Shown: positions 23,353-34,979 of the stretch, in pieces
Layout of the letters: the number at the start of each line of letters is the position of its first letter
Position numbering within the stretch: position 1 is the first letter of the stretch
Assembly: GCA_036924085.1 (NCBI GenBank)
Contig: JAVGWX010000002.1
Span: 89,540,941-89,604,940 of the forward strand
DNA length: 64,000 bases
DNA from: Ariolimax columbianus
Taxonomy: Eukaryota > Mollusca > Gastropoda > Stylommatophora > Arionidae
Direction: 5' to 3'
Translations under genes and position numbers: made by a program
The notes under the pieces: model-generated
Databases searched by the model: none
What the model saw: only the letters and a program-made list of their open reading frames with translations
Told to the model about the DNA's origin: nothing

Positions 23353-23529
23353 ATTTCAAGCTGAAAGGCCAGATAAAGGCCAGAGTAGCAGTACACTAAA
23401 CACAAAATGTTCTTTTCAGGACGAACGATGAAGCAAACAAAGAAAAAAAGTAAAGCGAAGAACAAATATAACTTTCTCAATCACTTTTTCACCTTAATTC
23501 TTATTGTTTCTTCAAATAGTTCTCACAGA

Positions 23530-24415
23530 AACACGCATGAATACTATCTGCATTGGTTTGGATCCACATAGAAAACCTTCGTACACGCATGAATACTATC
23601 TGCATTGGTTTGGATCCACATAGAAAACCTTCGTACACGCATGAATACTATCTGCATTGGTTTGGATCCACATAGAAAACCTTCGTACACGCATGAATAC
23701 TATCTGCATTGGTTTGGATCCACATAGAAAACCTTCGTACACGCATGAATACTATCTGCATTGGTTTGGATCCACATAGAAAACCTTCGTACACGCATGA
23801 ATACTATCTGCATTGGTTTGGATCCACATAGAAAACCTTCGTACACGCATGAATACTATCTGCATTGGTTTGGATCCACATAGAAAACCTTCGTACACGC
23901 ATGAATACTATCTGCATTGGTTTGGATCCACATAGAAAACCTTCGTACACGCATGAATACTATCTGCATTGGTTTGGATCCACATAGAAAACCTTCGTAC
24001 ACGCATGAATACTATCTGCATTGGTTTGGATCCACATAGAAAACCTTCGTACACGCATGAATACTATATGCATTGGTTTGGATCCACATAGAAAACCTTC
24101 GTACACGCATGAATACTATCTGCATTGGTTTGGATCCACATAGAAAACCTTCGTACACGCATGAATACTATCTGCATTGGTTTGGATCCACATAGAAAAC
24201 CTTCGTACACGCATGAATACTATCTGCATTGGTTTGGATCCACATAGAAAACCTTCGTACACGCATGAATACTATCTGCATTGGTTTGGATCCACATAGA
24301 AAACCTTCGTACACGCATGAATACTATCTGCATTGGTTTGGATCCACATAGAAAACCTTCGTACACGCATGAATACTATCTGCATTGGTTTGGATCCACA
24401 TAGAAAACCTTCGTT
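23530..24415. repeat. 52-bp minisatellite, 17 copies
   Basis: Unit begins acacgcatgaatactatctg and ends aaaaccttcgt; 52 bp, about 17 head-to-tail copies. The only substitution I noticed is ctatatgc for ctatctgc near 24,066. Such homogeneity implies recent expansion. I could not identify a dispersed parent element. Confidence 0.95.
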
Positions 24416-24544
24416 ACGACTAACAAGTCTTCGTCAGAGACACAGCTCAAATAAATAAAATAACTAAAGAAAACGCTGTCGTTATTGCGTTTATTCCCAG
24501 AGGAGCACCTGCTGAATAGTTTGAATGTCGCTCTTCCACCTTCG

Positions 24545-24664
24545 CAAGCAAACTTGGGATGTGAGGAAAACTACTGTAATCTGTCACTTCGTGTCCTTTT
24601 CAGGTCGCACAAAAAAGGTACATTTGCTCATTATGGGAATTCAACAACAACAACAACAACGAAA
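24545..24664 (+). repeat. (AAC)n-tailed element, 3' end
   Basis: gggatgtgaggaaaactact, cgtgtccttttcaggtcgca and caaaaaaggtacatttgctc, followed by (caa)n, match the 3' third of the element at 39,659-40,027. 5'-truncated. Confidence 0.8.
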
Positions 24665-24689
24665 ACATGCGTTCAAACCTCGGTAAAGG

Positions 24690-25215
24690 ATGTTTTTTTT
24701 CGATTGGAGATAAAACAAACACCTAGGCTCTGCAGAGCGTGGCGACAGCAGGAACGAGCGTCATTGATTCCCTCAACCTTATACATCTTGCCGGTGGACC
24801 TCAGAAATGAGAATGAACGTTGTAACGAAACTTGTTAAAAGCTTCTAACATGGGTGGGATCGCAGTGGTATTTATTGGGTTAAGTAATGAATTCTGCTTG
24901 TTCCTGCAGTCGTTGCGGAGTGTGCAGGCTAGGTTACAATTTTACCCTCTTATGAAAAAGATGTCTGACTGCGGTCTTGGATCTGTTTCCGCTAGGTAAA
25001 GCGACTTGTATGCTATCCGTTGGCCACTGATGTTTTTTTTCTTCTATTCAATATATAACGAACACCTAGTTTACACCGTGAAGACGACAAGAGGACGAAG
25101 CGGCATTGATTCCCTTAACGTTATGCACTGTAAGATGGGTGAGATAGAAGTGATATTTATTGGGCTGAGTAATACATGCCGCTTGTCCCTGCAGTAGCTA
25201 CGGAGTGTGAAGGCT
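24690..25215 (+). repeat. Diverged direct repeat pair, about 330 bp apart
   Basis: The block from cattgattccctcaaccttat (24,761) to cggagtgtgcaggctagg (24,914-24,931) recurs from cattgattcccttaacgtta (25,103) to cggagtgtgaaggctagg (25,201-25,218). The shared core includes gtatttattgggttaagtaa versus atatttattgggctgagtaa. No coding content recognised. Confidence 0.75.
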
Positions 25216-25228
25216 AGGTTACAGTTTT

Positions 25229-25395
25229 CAGTTTAGTTCAAGTGTCTTCTCCGCATCAAAGGTCAGCTGGTCAGTTCAGTTCAAGTGTCATCTCCGCATC
25301 AAAGGCCAGCTGGTCAGTTCAGTTCAAGTGTCTTCTCCGCATCAAAGGTCAGCTGGTCAGTTCAGTTCAAGTATCATTTCCGCATCAAAGGTCGA
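25229..25395. repeat. 43-bp minisatellite, about 4 copies
   Basis: Unit cagttcagttcaagtgtcat followed by ctccgcatcaaagg and ccagctggt, 43 bp. The array abuts the 3' end of the minus-strand RT fragment that begins near 25,380. The related RT copy at 47,225-47,600 has one ggttcaattcagttcagttc end at the same place. The array is thus an amplified retroelement 3' terminus. Confidence 0.88.
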
Positions 25396-25795
25396 TTGCA
25401 ATGAACCTCCAGTGTTCTCTATCTCTTTCTACAATGATGCAATCTGAGAGGCTTTTTCCAGTACATCTCCTGATGGTATCCACCCACTGAAAAAAGTTGT
25501 CTGCCTCTTGGATGATTGCCTTCCACACTTCCCTCTAGAATGATCTTCAAAATATTAAATTTACAAAATAACGTAACTGTCTAACCCTGATTTCGGTCAT
25601 TAATTCTCATTTCACCCCCAACGTTTTTAATGCTTCTTCATTTGTTTTCTTCTCCTTCCAAGAAGGAAAATTTTCTATAACCCACATTTCGAAGGCTTCA
25701 TTACTCTTTTCTAACTTGTTTTTCAGTATACATATTTCTGCGACAAAATATAGTGACGAAGATGAATAACACCTGACAGTTTTCCTTTTATTTTT
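25380..25795 (-). pseudogene. RT C-terminal fragment
   Basis: The minus strand reads LEKSNEAFEMWVIENFPSWK, KKTNEEALKTLGVK, a stop, ELMTEIRVRQLRYF and then the terminal VDTIRRCTGKSLSDCII and ERDREHWR. This is the same family as 14,040-15,940 and 47,225-47,600. At least one internal stop and a frame change. Confidence 0.8.
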
Positions 25796-26658
25796 TTGTT
25801 GGTTTATCTGTTTGGATGTCAGCATGTTACACTTTTACTCCCTTATGAAAAAAGATGTTGTTTTGCGGTTTTTAATCTGTATCAGCTAGGTAAAGCGACT
25901 TGTATGCTGCCCGTTGTTCACGTGGTCTTTAGGAAGCAATGGAAATAACCAGGGCCAGACACATTTTAAAGTGGTTTACCTATCAGTCACATATTTCACC
26001 AGTAAGCATCGTCGGACTAAAGGTCACACCATTTTTGTTAACAATTTTTAACCAGGCACTAATTCACCTTTATTTCTTCATTACAATACATACCAAAACA
26101 AAAATATATTGTATTACTTACACAGTATTAGTCTATTTCATCTTAAGAAAAATATGCACTACTGTCAGAGGCATAGCGGTTGTGTTCTTGAACATTCTTG
26201 GTAGTTATAGCACTGCAGTACCATTTATCGATGACTACAGTAGGTTTATATTGTGACAGTGGATGTCCATTTAGATTCACCATTGTAAGCTAGTTTATGT
26301 ACAATATATTTGAACCGCAATATCAATAATAATCGCGCGAGAGTCGTTATGTAGAACGATTAAAACGTAATTAACGATTAAAAACGGATTGTTTTCACCC
26401 GCCAAGGAAAATATTTTACTCGTTACTGTTGTCAAGCCCTGAATATGCATAACACCTAACAATTTTCCTTTTATTATTTGTTGGTTTATATATTTAGATG
26501 TAAGAATGTTACAGTATTACTCCCTAATGAAAAAAGACGCCTTACTGCGGTTCTGAATCTGTGTCAGCTAGGTAAAGCGGCCTGTAAGCAATTCGTTGTC
26601 CACATGGCCCTATTAAAGTAATGGTAATAACACACTCTTGACTTTTCTCCACAGCTAA

Positions 26659-27456
26659 ATGCACACCGCGGTACTGGAAGTGTTGAATATGGGGATGTGG
26701 AGCAGATTAATGTCCCAGCCACTGAAGTACATTTACTATCTGTCCTCAAGCCTATCTCCATCACATCAAGTACGGGCTGGGTCTTCACCTCAACGATCAG
26801 CCCCCAAGCCAATCATTTCTGACCTACATCCGTTGGACATCATCCTTACCCAGCAGAAATCGTTTCACCCTTCCAACATGTTCTCAAATTCGGCCATGGG
26901 ACATACCAGGTCCTTCTCCACCGGCGAAATCGACAGGGCTAGACGGTTCCCAGAAAGAGGCAAAAACGGGAATAAGAAGCCACATCCAGATATTTCTTCT
27001 GCACCTAGCAGCCAAAATAAGTCGTCGGGGTCTAATTCAAAGTGTTGCAGATTACATTCCAAATCGCAAAAGAAATGTGCGAGCCGAAAGTCGATAAGGA
27101 AACTCGGTTCAAATTCAAGGAAATCTATTCCAGAGCAAGATAATTTTTCTGTTGTAACCAACGAGGTAGAATTACCTCGAAATGGATCCTCGGTGGATCT
27201 CCCGCTGCAGGAAAACATGATTTTGCAAATACCGCAAAAGTTAAAGATGTTCAGCTTTTCGAAAAGTGCCACCTCTGTTCAAAGTATGCTCAGTTTACTG
27301 AATCTAAGAGAAGCTAGGCAGAGGTTAACTCGGCCCTTCGGAATGAGAGCTCATTCATTTCAAGACTGTTTGTGGAATACGTTGGTAGCTCAAGAGTCAT
27401 TTCAAGTTAGTTTGTCTCAACCACAGTTGTTCGGCCATGTCACCCTTTATCAATGA
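26659..27456 (+). CDS. Unassigned 265-codon ORF, possible terminal exon
   Basis: I do not recognise a family. The frame is uninterrupted for 265 codons in a region where chance ORFs are under about 100. The product is hydrophilic and Ser/Lys/Arg-rich, with a Cys/His/Lys-rich stretch (KCCRLHSKSQKKCASRKSIR, residues 128-147), no signal peptide or membrane span. A good acceptor, cttttctccacag, ends at 26,654, but the bases just after it give TAA in this frame directly before the ATG. Either the ATG starts in a spliced-in 5' exon, or the reading enters in the other frame (LNAHRGTGSVEYGDVEQ) with a later frameshift. Base composition is more balanced than its AT-rich flanks. It may be a real exon or a repeat ORF. 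Confidence 0.4.
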   Translation: MHTAVLEVLNMGMWSRLMSQPLKYIYYLSSSLSPSHQVRAGSSPQRSAPKPIISDLHPLDIILTQQKSFHPSNMFSNSAMGHTRSFSTGEIDRARRFPERGKNGNKKPHPDISSAPSSQNKSSGSNSKCCRLHSKSQKKCASRKSIRKLGSNSRKSIPEQDNFSVVTNEVELPRNGSSVDLPLQENMILQIPQKLKMFSFSKSATSVQSMLSLLNLREARQRLTRPFGMRAHSFQDCLWNTLVAQESFQVSLSQPQLFGHVTLYQ

Positions 27457-27689
27457 AGGACAAGGTCGAAGCAGCCAACAGCTATTTGGATACTGCATAT
27501 CAAGTTTTTCATATCATTTTGAAAGTAAATTATTTCAGTAGGTCTTCCGGTGTTTATTCTGTGTCACTGATACAGCCAACTTCCTAGCAATGTCTTTTTG
27601 TGAATTCGTTACCACTGTAGCTTAAACCAGTGAAATTCTTTGAAACAGTTCTTCAGTTGCCTTCAGCGTATTTACAATACTGTTTTTGT

Positions 27690-28330
27690 AAAGTGTCTAC
27701 TATCTCTACTATAATCTGCACATCGTTATTAAAGTAAAATTTGTTTTAATGTACTGTCTTTTTTTTGGGTAATCTTCCCATTGTTATGGCAGCAACGTTC
27801 TATAATGTATCCACTAGTTCTTAGGTAGTTTTCACGTTAGTATGACAGTGTCGGCCTTTAATATTTGTTAAGTTTTTGTGTAATCTTTACATCCTTATGA
27901 TAACAACGTTTTTAATGTGTTTTTTAGTTGTTAGATAGCCTTTGCGTTGTTATGACAGCAACGTTTTAAAATGTGGTATGTAGTCTTTACGCAGTCTTCA
28001 CATTTTTAGTATATATTCTTTATTGTGTTGTATAGTTTTTATGTAGTCTCCCCATTGTTAGATAGCACAGTTTCTTAATTTTAGTTTTTAGTTAGTCTTC
28101 ACATTGTTAGTATATTTTTTTTAGAGTGTTATATAGTTTTTAGGAAATCTTCATATTGTTAGACAGGACAGTTTTAAAAATGTTTTCCATAGTTTTTAGG
28201 TAATCTTCACATTGTTAGACATTAACGTTCTGTAATGTGTATTTTAGCTCTTAAGTAATCTTCACATCATTTATACTGTATACTTCCTATCGTGTGGTTT
28301 AGTTATTACAAAATCTGCACATTATTATTA
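27690..28330. repeat. Old degenerate tandem repeat, period about 56 bp
   Basis: Motifs like ttaggtaatcttcacattgt and ttagacagcaacgttttaaa recur every 50-60 bp about ten times with heavy divergence (for example 27,780, 27,949, 28,058, 28,150, 28,200). It appears far older than the other arrays. Confidence 0.72.
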
Positions 28331-31300
28331 ATATTACTATTATTAAATCATATTTCATTACTTAAACTAAACCATTCAAAGAACGACTTCCACAGCGTTA
28401 GTCTATTTTCGTTATCAGACGAGTAGAATAATTATAATGAAGACAACTGATATCACCATTCTTCCTTCTATTTTTAGATTACCTTATTACAGCTCAATTC
28501 TTAGCATAATTATTTACAATATTTCTTAGAAAGATGTCCTCAGCTTAGTATAATTATTTCAAGTAATTAAATATAATTATTTGAAATTCCCTCCGTTATT
28601 CGTATACTTGAATTTCAAAATGAGTAAATTATGATTAGATAAGACTTCGACATTATTATGAAAGTGATCCTTGAGAAGTTAATGATTTTTTATAAAGCAA
28701 TTTACTGCATGGGACTAGCAACACCATCATAGAGCATATTGCGATATATACCACTACCCTAACAACGCATGTAAACGTTAGGATATAGGCTTCTTGCAAG
28801 TGTTACCATAGTAGTACATGTGTTGAAAAGAGTAGGCACACTGTTAGCATTCCAAGTAAAAGCGAGGTAAAAGAAGGTTGTGTTTGGGGCTAGCAATATC
28901 ATGAATGTTGTGAAACTACCACTCAAAGTGCTCGGAGAGATACTTCATTTTGAGATTTTTGAGTTGCGAAAAGAAGACAAAAGGTACAAACAAAAAAACA
29001 TCACACTTAGTGTAGAATGAACGGCGAAGTTAGTGTAATAATAAATATCGTGTTCGAAAACAACGAATTAAAAAATACAATATTACAGTAACTTGGTCAG
29101 GTCTTGTAATCCTTGGAGAATAACCCATGACTTACAGTTATTATCAAGTGTCTTGTCATGCGTGTTTAGGATCAACCCGTTCTTCATTCACAAGTTCTTT
29201 GATCTTCAGAATTATCTCAGATATTAAATGTTATCCCATCCAGTGGTCTCCGCCATTCCACATTTTCTCTTCTATTATCTTCAATGACGTCTGTTGTCAT
29301 CAATCTTTGCTGTTGTCACAAGGTTCTCCTCCGTACTTCTCTTTTTGACTATTCAACTAAAGAATCTTGATGATCTTGTTTTTTGTTTTAGGCAGTAGTA
29401 TTATTTTAATTTTTCTCTGATTTATTTTTTTATTCTCTAGGTGGTAAATCCAGTAAGCAAAATTGGTTCTACGTGAATTGAAAGACTGTTTCGTCTTCTT
29501 CCTCACTCTTACTTTCATTGTCGGAGACTTATTTTGGAAGCTTTTTTATTATTCTGTGAAAGCCTGATTTAGATAGCGCCGTTCCATTCCTCTTTTCTGT
29601 TAGAACTCCGCTGCGGTGTGTAATAATGGTACTTTACGTTACAGCTGATTAATTTGTCTTTCAATGCTTCAATACGTGTTTCATAGAATTTACAATTCCT
29701 TTAATAAATCGCTTTTTTACTCTAAATGAAGCATACGATTACCACTAAAACTGGCTCGTTTACATGAAACTTGTATTGGGCAGTGATGTAATAGCTAATT
29801 ATTTTGTATGATTTTGTTTGCTAATTTCACGTGCAACCTTCTTCCGGCGCATTTTACGGCATGCTCGGTAAGTTACAGTGGCGATATTCTTTTCAACCAG
29901 GATACTTCTTGAGTGAAAATTGCCTCCATATTTCATTTTTATTTTTTTGGTGTATAGTACAAATCAATTTCCACCTTATCATTATCACGAGTAATGCCAA
30001 CCGTGCATAAAAACATTTATTCCCACATCTCTCTGTCTCTAACTATGCGGGTCAGTTCCATTAATTACAACTACTTTGTTCCTTATGCGGCAATATGGGC
30101 TCTCATCATGGCCTGGTTCTTACCAGCTACATCTAGGATAGAAGGGAGTCAACCTATATTCCTCGGCTTCTATTCCTCGGCTAACCTAACGACTAGGGAA
30201 AGGCAGAGCAGAGCAAGTAGTATTAGATCTACGACGCCAGGTCTGGCCAGAGGAGGCCAAGCTAAGGAAGAATCTATGAGTGTTGTTGTCCAGACCTAGC
30301 GAAGACTTTTGCATAATCAGTCCACCAAAAAAAGGTGTCTTCTTGCAAGACTCCTACAAAAAAGTCATTTATTTTGTTATCGCGAAGGATATAGCAGTAA
30401 TTTGTTTTACAGAATTAAGTTGCAAGTCTTATACACAACCCTCTTTAATTGCATTTATCGGTACGATGGCTCTACTCCTTCCTCCCTAATAAGTGGCTCC
30501 TGGAGCGACACGGAACAATTTATTCTGTGGTTAACCATTTATCGCACTATAATGGTAAATAATTGATCATCTTATGTCAATGTCACCTTAAGTCACTTTT
30601 ACTCCTAACAATTATAATTTACAGATGATTGATTAGGGAATATTAAATCGTAACTGCGGCAGTAACGAAGGCCAAAAGTAGATAAAAACATACATAGCTA
30701 TTACCCAATTAACGCACCAGGACAGAAGCAAAATAAAGCCTGCGTTACTACCACAGGGCCTTCGTCGGAAACAAAGAACGAAAGAAACGTCTGACGAATT
30801 ACAGAAACGGCATTGATAATAACAGATGCTTTGTCGAGTGTTGTCAGCCTATGCTTTACTCTCCAGTAACAGATGATGGAGTCCACCTTTGAATCATCTC
30901 CCTAGATCTCTTTGCAAGTTTTTCTACCACAGAACAGCCGCGTTATGTTGATGTAAAACCGTCCAGCATAACTCTCATGACCTTCTGACCATTGCGTTAC
31001 ATCAACAATAATTCTATCAACAATGACACATCATATGCACAATTTCAATGCTCTGTAGACGGCAGTCAGCACATTATTTCTTCCATAAATACGCTCGCCA
31101 GCATCCAAACAGGGATCTTGCTCCAAGTACTGTTTATGAATTCTGTGGATAACCAATTTCAAGAACAATATGTTAAACCTGCTAGAAGCTTCTTTCTTTG
31201 TCGCCCATGGCTACATTCCCCCAAACAATTGTAATTCTTTGGAGAACGAATCATAAATAATAGGAAGAGCAGTCAAAGCTTGACCTTGATATTATCTTGC

Positions 31301-31496
31301 TAACAGAATAAGCAATATTACGGTTAGTTCGTGACTGATCCTCGTCTATTACCAGGTTTAAAAAAAGTGCAGGGTCACCGTTCGTCTCTCCACAACAATG
31401 CATTCCAGACTCCCACAGCGGAATGCAGTCCCAAGAGCTAATTTAATAGGTCCCTTGGTAGACTAACTTCTATATCAGTATGTTCATCTTTCCAAC
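28331..31496. other. Largely unrecognised 3.2 kb
   Basis: AT-rich. ORFs of 60-101 codons exist (29,127; 29,994; 30,992) but show no domain, splice context or RT signature. I cannot support any feature. Confidence 0.45.
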
Positions 31497-31640
31497 GTCT
31501 CTCTCTCTCTCTCCCTCTCTCCCTCTGTCTCTCCCTCTCTGTCTCCCCCTCTCTCTCTGTCCCCCCCTCTCTCTCTCTCCCACCCTCTCTCTCTGTCTCT
31601 CCCTCTCTCTCCCCCCTCCTCTCCCCCTCCCTCTCTGTCC
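31497..31640. repeat. (TC)n-rich microsatellite
   Basis: Polypyrimidine tract of CT repeats with interspersed C runs. ORFs on both strands are low-complexity artefacts. Confidence 0.96.
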
Positions 31641-32594
31641 TGTCCCCATACACTATTATCAACTATAATTACTAGAAAGAAATGGCATATCTTAAATGCA
31701 ATACTAATTTCTTAATGAGTTAATAACGATTGCATTTACCGCCCAACCCCCGACACTATTACGGTCAAACTGAGCACTATCATTCTAAGAATGACTCGCC
31801 GATACTAAGCCCACATTCAATTCCATAATAATTTAATAATGTCAAAATAATTAGTACATACAGTCTTTTAATGACATTTCGGCGAATCCATCAAATTTTT
31901 ATATAGTAAAAATATAAAAAAAGAACAGCACAGGCCAAAAATTGATTTTTGATTTTTGACTAAGTCATTAACAAACAAAAACAAGTGTTATTTAGACTGG
32001 GTCATAAGTCTGCAAGAAAAGAGATTAGGTTCTCTGGAAATTAAACTTACAAAAAAATGAATAACGATGTGTTTGTTTTTTTAATCTATATCTTCTTCTT
32101 CCTCCTCTTTTTTTTCCTTTTCAAAACCTTTTATTTAACATGGCACGATGGTATAACAGCATAGAAACTATGGAGTTCGGCCCATATTATTTTGTAACCC
32201 ACGGCACTTGGTGGATGATGTGTTCAGGCTTTCCTTGGCATGGCGTGGCAGGATCTGTCTTTCTTTATTTAACGACGGTTGTCCATTTGTCTGGACTGTA
32301 TTTCTCCTATTTTAAATAACATCATCTTAAGCTAGAGAGCTGCAATCTTGTACTTTGCTAATGCAACGTGTTAATCTATAACGTTTTTACGGGATTTTGA
32401 ATGACCTTTCCAGGAATCTTTATAGAAAGGTGCCTTAAACAGCGTATTTAAAAAATATAAAATGCTGATCCAGATAATGAGCAGCGCCTGAGCTGCAGCG
32501 GTCAGCGACCGAGAGCTAAGTGCTAACATCAGGGCCAGCGAGCCAGCACTGTCAAGATCATTTCCCATCTCAGGTGGTGACCCTGGTTAAAGGC
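31641..32594. other. No recognisable feature
   Basis: AT-rich, poly-T at 32,110-32,116. Nothing supported. Confidence 0.45.
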
Positions 32595-32800
32595 TGCAGC
32601 AAGGCAGACTGGTTAAAGGAGACGGGTTCAAAGAAGGAGACCTAACTCGGTTTCCAAAGATGCCATGCTGAAGTCGGATGTCTCGGATCGATTGATGCAA
32701 ATATCGCAGTCCAGCTGTAAACTGCTACTTGCTAAGCTCTTTTCGTGTCAAGTAGCGGGAGTTTGAGAACGAAAAAGAAGAAAAGGAAGAAGAAGAATAG
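32595..32800 (+). repeat. Dispersed repeat (CGGATGT family), copy A
   Basis: gctgaagtcggatgtctcgg, tgcaaatatcgcagtccagc, ctgctacttgctaagctctt and gtagcgggagtttgagaacg match the repeat at 45,665-45,855 block by block. Ends in a purine-rich tail (gaaaaagaagaaaaggaag). Probably a SINE body; no clear pol III head. Confidence 0.7.
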
Positions 32801-32814
32801 GACATCTTTGTAAA

Positions 32815-32990
32815 AAAAGCTGCGATTTGCACTACGGATCTGTGTACCTGTGGGATCTGCCTGATAACAACTGAACACTTGATACAGACCTACGGTAACG
32901 CAACACGTATCACGGCAGAGAAGATGTACAGCAGTATTTTAAACCTTGAGCTGACAGTTATTAGAGAAGTTTGTTTGGATGTCATTTGGG
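32815..32990 (+). pseudogene. Retroelement zinc-knuckle scrap
   Basis: Reads CTCGICLITTEHLIQTYGNA and RITAEKMYSSILNLEL. This is the C-x-C ... TTEHL pattern at the C terminus of I-like ORF2 proteins. Only about 50 residues remain. Confidence 0.6.
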
Positions 32991-33099
32991 GAAAAAGACT
33001 ATGATAAAATATGGGACAAATACAATCGATCCATTTTATTTGAGTGCCAAACACGGCTTACAAGACAGAAACCACAGCTTTTAAATTTTGAGCGTCGTT

Positions 33100-33480
33100 A
33101 CGCCACTTTTCTGAGTTCTTGTATGTTGTTTAGACCCATATTTGAGCTCTCTCTCTCTCTGGTGATCGTTCTTCGATAAGTCTCTTTTAGCCGTCCTCTC
33201 TCTCTGTTTTCATCTGGAGTCCACATAACTGTATGTAATGGAAGTCTGTCGCTGTCCATTCTAAAGACATGCACAATGTGTGTCAACCGCTTTTCATTAC
33301 GATGGTAGAAACATATTGCGGGTTGGTGTACTCTCTTATTAGCTTGTTGGTTTTGAATTCTTTCCAGTCAATGCTCACTAGTTTTCTAAGACATTCATTT
33401 TCGAAAGCATTCTTTTTATTTTCTAATGTCCTTGTCATTTTCCATCTTTTGCTATACCACTGACATTCATCGTCTCTTTC
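33100..33480 (-). pseudogene. RT C-terminal fragment
   Basis: The minus strand gives FENECLRKLVSIDWKEFKTN (33,400-33,340), then HVFRMDSDRLPLHTVMWTPD, RGRLKETYRRTITRERE and NNIQELRKVA. It corresponds to the CLR-I--W-----TN ... GHV-RMD-DRLP ... GRPKETWRRT pattern. Two frames, so broken. Confidence 0.78.
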
Positions 33481-33487
33481 CGTCTTG

Positions 33488-34430
33488 TCAGAAGATGGTA
33501 AGTTGTGCTTTGAAAAAGGGATGTACATACAGTCCATAACTATAACGAAAGTGACTCGAAAAACCAATCTGAGCAGAGAGGTGTTTTTCACAGTGAAAGC
33601 AAGAATCATCTGGACTGTTTGTGGCATCGCATAGTGTGGCGTGTCTTCTCAAACTCTGAGTCCTTAGCCTATCAGCGATAAGTATATCCTTTGTCCGTAT
33701 TTCAATCTTAATTCTTGCTCCTCCAAGCAACCCGATCCATGACGTCAAGTTCCCATGATTTCAAATCGATTCCAGAATTATTCATGTACTGTTCGCACAG
33801 ATCCTTGAACCTTGACCTTGGCCGGCCCCTAGACATTTTCCCCAACTGTAATTCTTTTTTTATTTGATGTCTTTGCCTCACTAGTTTCTACTGGAGGAGG
33901 CGCGCCTACTCCACCCCAGACCGTAGTCAATTTGGGCGATATTAAGACGCATAAGCCGGTGCTTGGATCTATGTGTGCGTCTGTATGTACTTATGCTAGG
34001 TTTGTGCGCTCTTAGAAGCTAGCCCAACCAAAGTGCAACGGAACTGTCTTACTCTGAGGGCGCATGTGAAAATTTAGCAAAAGTGAGACTGTAGGACAGA
34101 GTAAAATGAAACGGAGTGAGGTGAGAAGAGAGAGAAGGAGAAGAGATCCAGTTACCCTACTGATCATTAGATATTCGGCCGTCCTCCATCCTCCGAGTGT
34201 GTCCCAGCCATCGGACCCTGCCATGACTAAGAATGAAGAAGGCCACGACAGTGTCTGCTCTCACCAATTTCTCTGCGTTGGTGATCTTGTCCTGCCACCC
34301 AACTCCCAAGATTCTGTGCAGGCACCTCATGTGGTAGCTGTTAAGCGACCTCTCCTGGTACATGTAGGTAGACCAAGTTTCACTGCCAATAGGCAGGGCG
34401 CTGAGGATCTAGCACTGATATTACGTTGGA
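33488..34430 (-). pseudogene. RT C-terminal half with C2H2-like end
   Basis: 34,363-34,157 reads LNSYHMRCLHRILGVGWQDK and RVRWLGHTRRMEDGRI. About 270 bp of foreign-looking sequence follows. It resumes at 33,860 with LGKMSRGRPRSRFKDLCEQY and IDLKSWELDVMDRVAWRS, then the finger CFHCEKHLSAQIGFSSHFR (33,610-33,555). The order is that of the C2H2-tailed RT family at the window start. Frames change and the middle is interrupted. Confidence 0.78.
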
Positions 34431-34979
34431 GTTAAATAGCCTGCACTCTGTATTCTTGCTCATTTATTTTATTTTCCAAACGTTTTTAGTTGTTTAAAGG
34501 CACACGCGGCCAAAGAAATTAATACAATTTTTATTTTAAGAGCGATATCAAACCGATCACTGTTTATTCCAGAAACACAAACACAATTGCATTCTCAAAT
34601 AAAATGTTTTTCACCGAAGAAATACCTAAGTTACCACGGCAACCACATGTTGACCTCGAGGTGAATCGAAGCGTCAGAATAAAAGCTGTGACTGAAGGTG
34701 TGGCAGGACCACATAGGAAGTGACCAGATCACCTCACGCTGAATGGAATATCGTGCTCACTAGGAACATGAAGGCGCTGACATTTTACTTCCCGGAGTTG
34801 GTTTCTTTAGACAAAGACGAGGTAAATGTTCCCAATAACAATGGATGTGATCGCGCCAAGAGTACACAGCTGGGTCTGGCAGACAGGAGAACATTTGATA
34901 CACGATTTAACCTACTCTGCTAAACTACTTTCTTCCTATATTCGCTTTTTATCCTGCTTATGCCTTTCAGTGTCAGGTT
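34431..34979. other. No recognisable feature
   Basis: Unassigned; a 67-codon ORF at 34,720 without a domain. Confidence 0.4.

Larger units (their letters stand above)
24933..26640 (+). repeat. Three scattered copies of an unknown repeat
   Basis: A block with ttactcccttatgaaaaaaga, then tgcggtt, cagctaggtaaagcgac and cttgtatgctgcccgttg occurs at about 24,933-25,030, 25,826-25,945 and 26,505-26,635, with growing divergence. The last copy ends just before the splice-acceptor-like ctccacag at 26,654. Confidence 0.72.

Noticed and set aside
23530..24415. CRISPR-like direct repeats
   Set aside because: Contiguous repeats without unique spacers, in a eukaryotic, intron-bearing context.
30660..30900. 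A possible MITE from short inverted words (gcagtaacgaaggcc and its partner)
   Set aside because: Pairing is too short and no target-site duplication was seen.
31438..31668. Arg/Glu-repeat and Ser/Leu-repeat ORFs
   Set aside because: Translations of the (TC)n tract on both strands.
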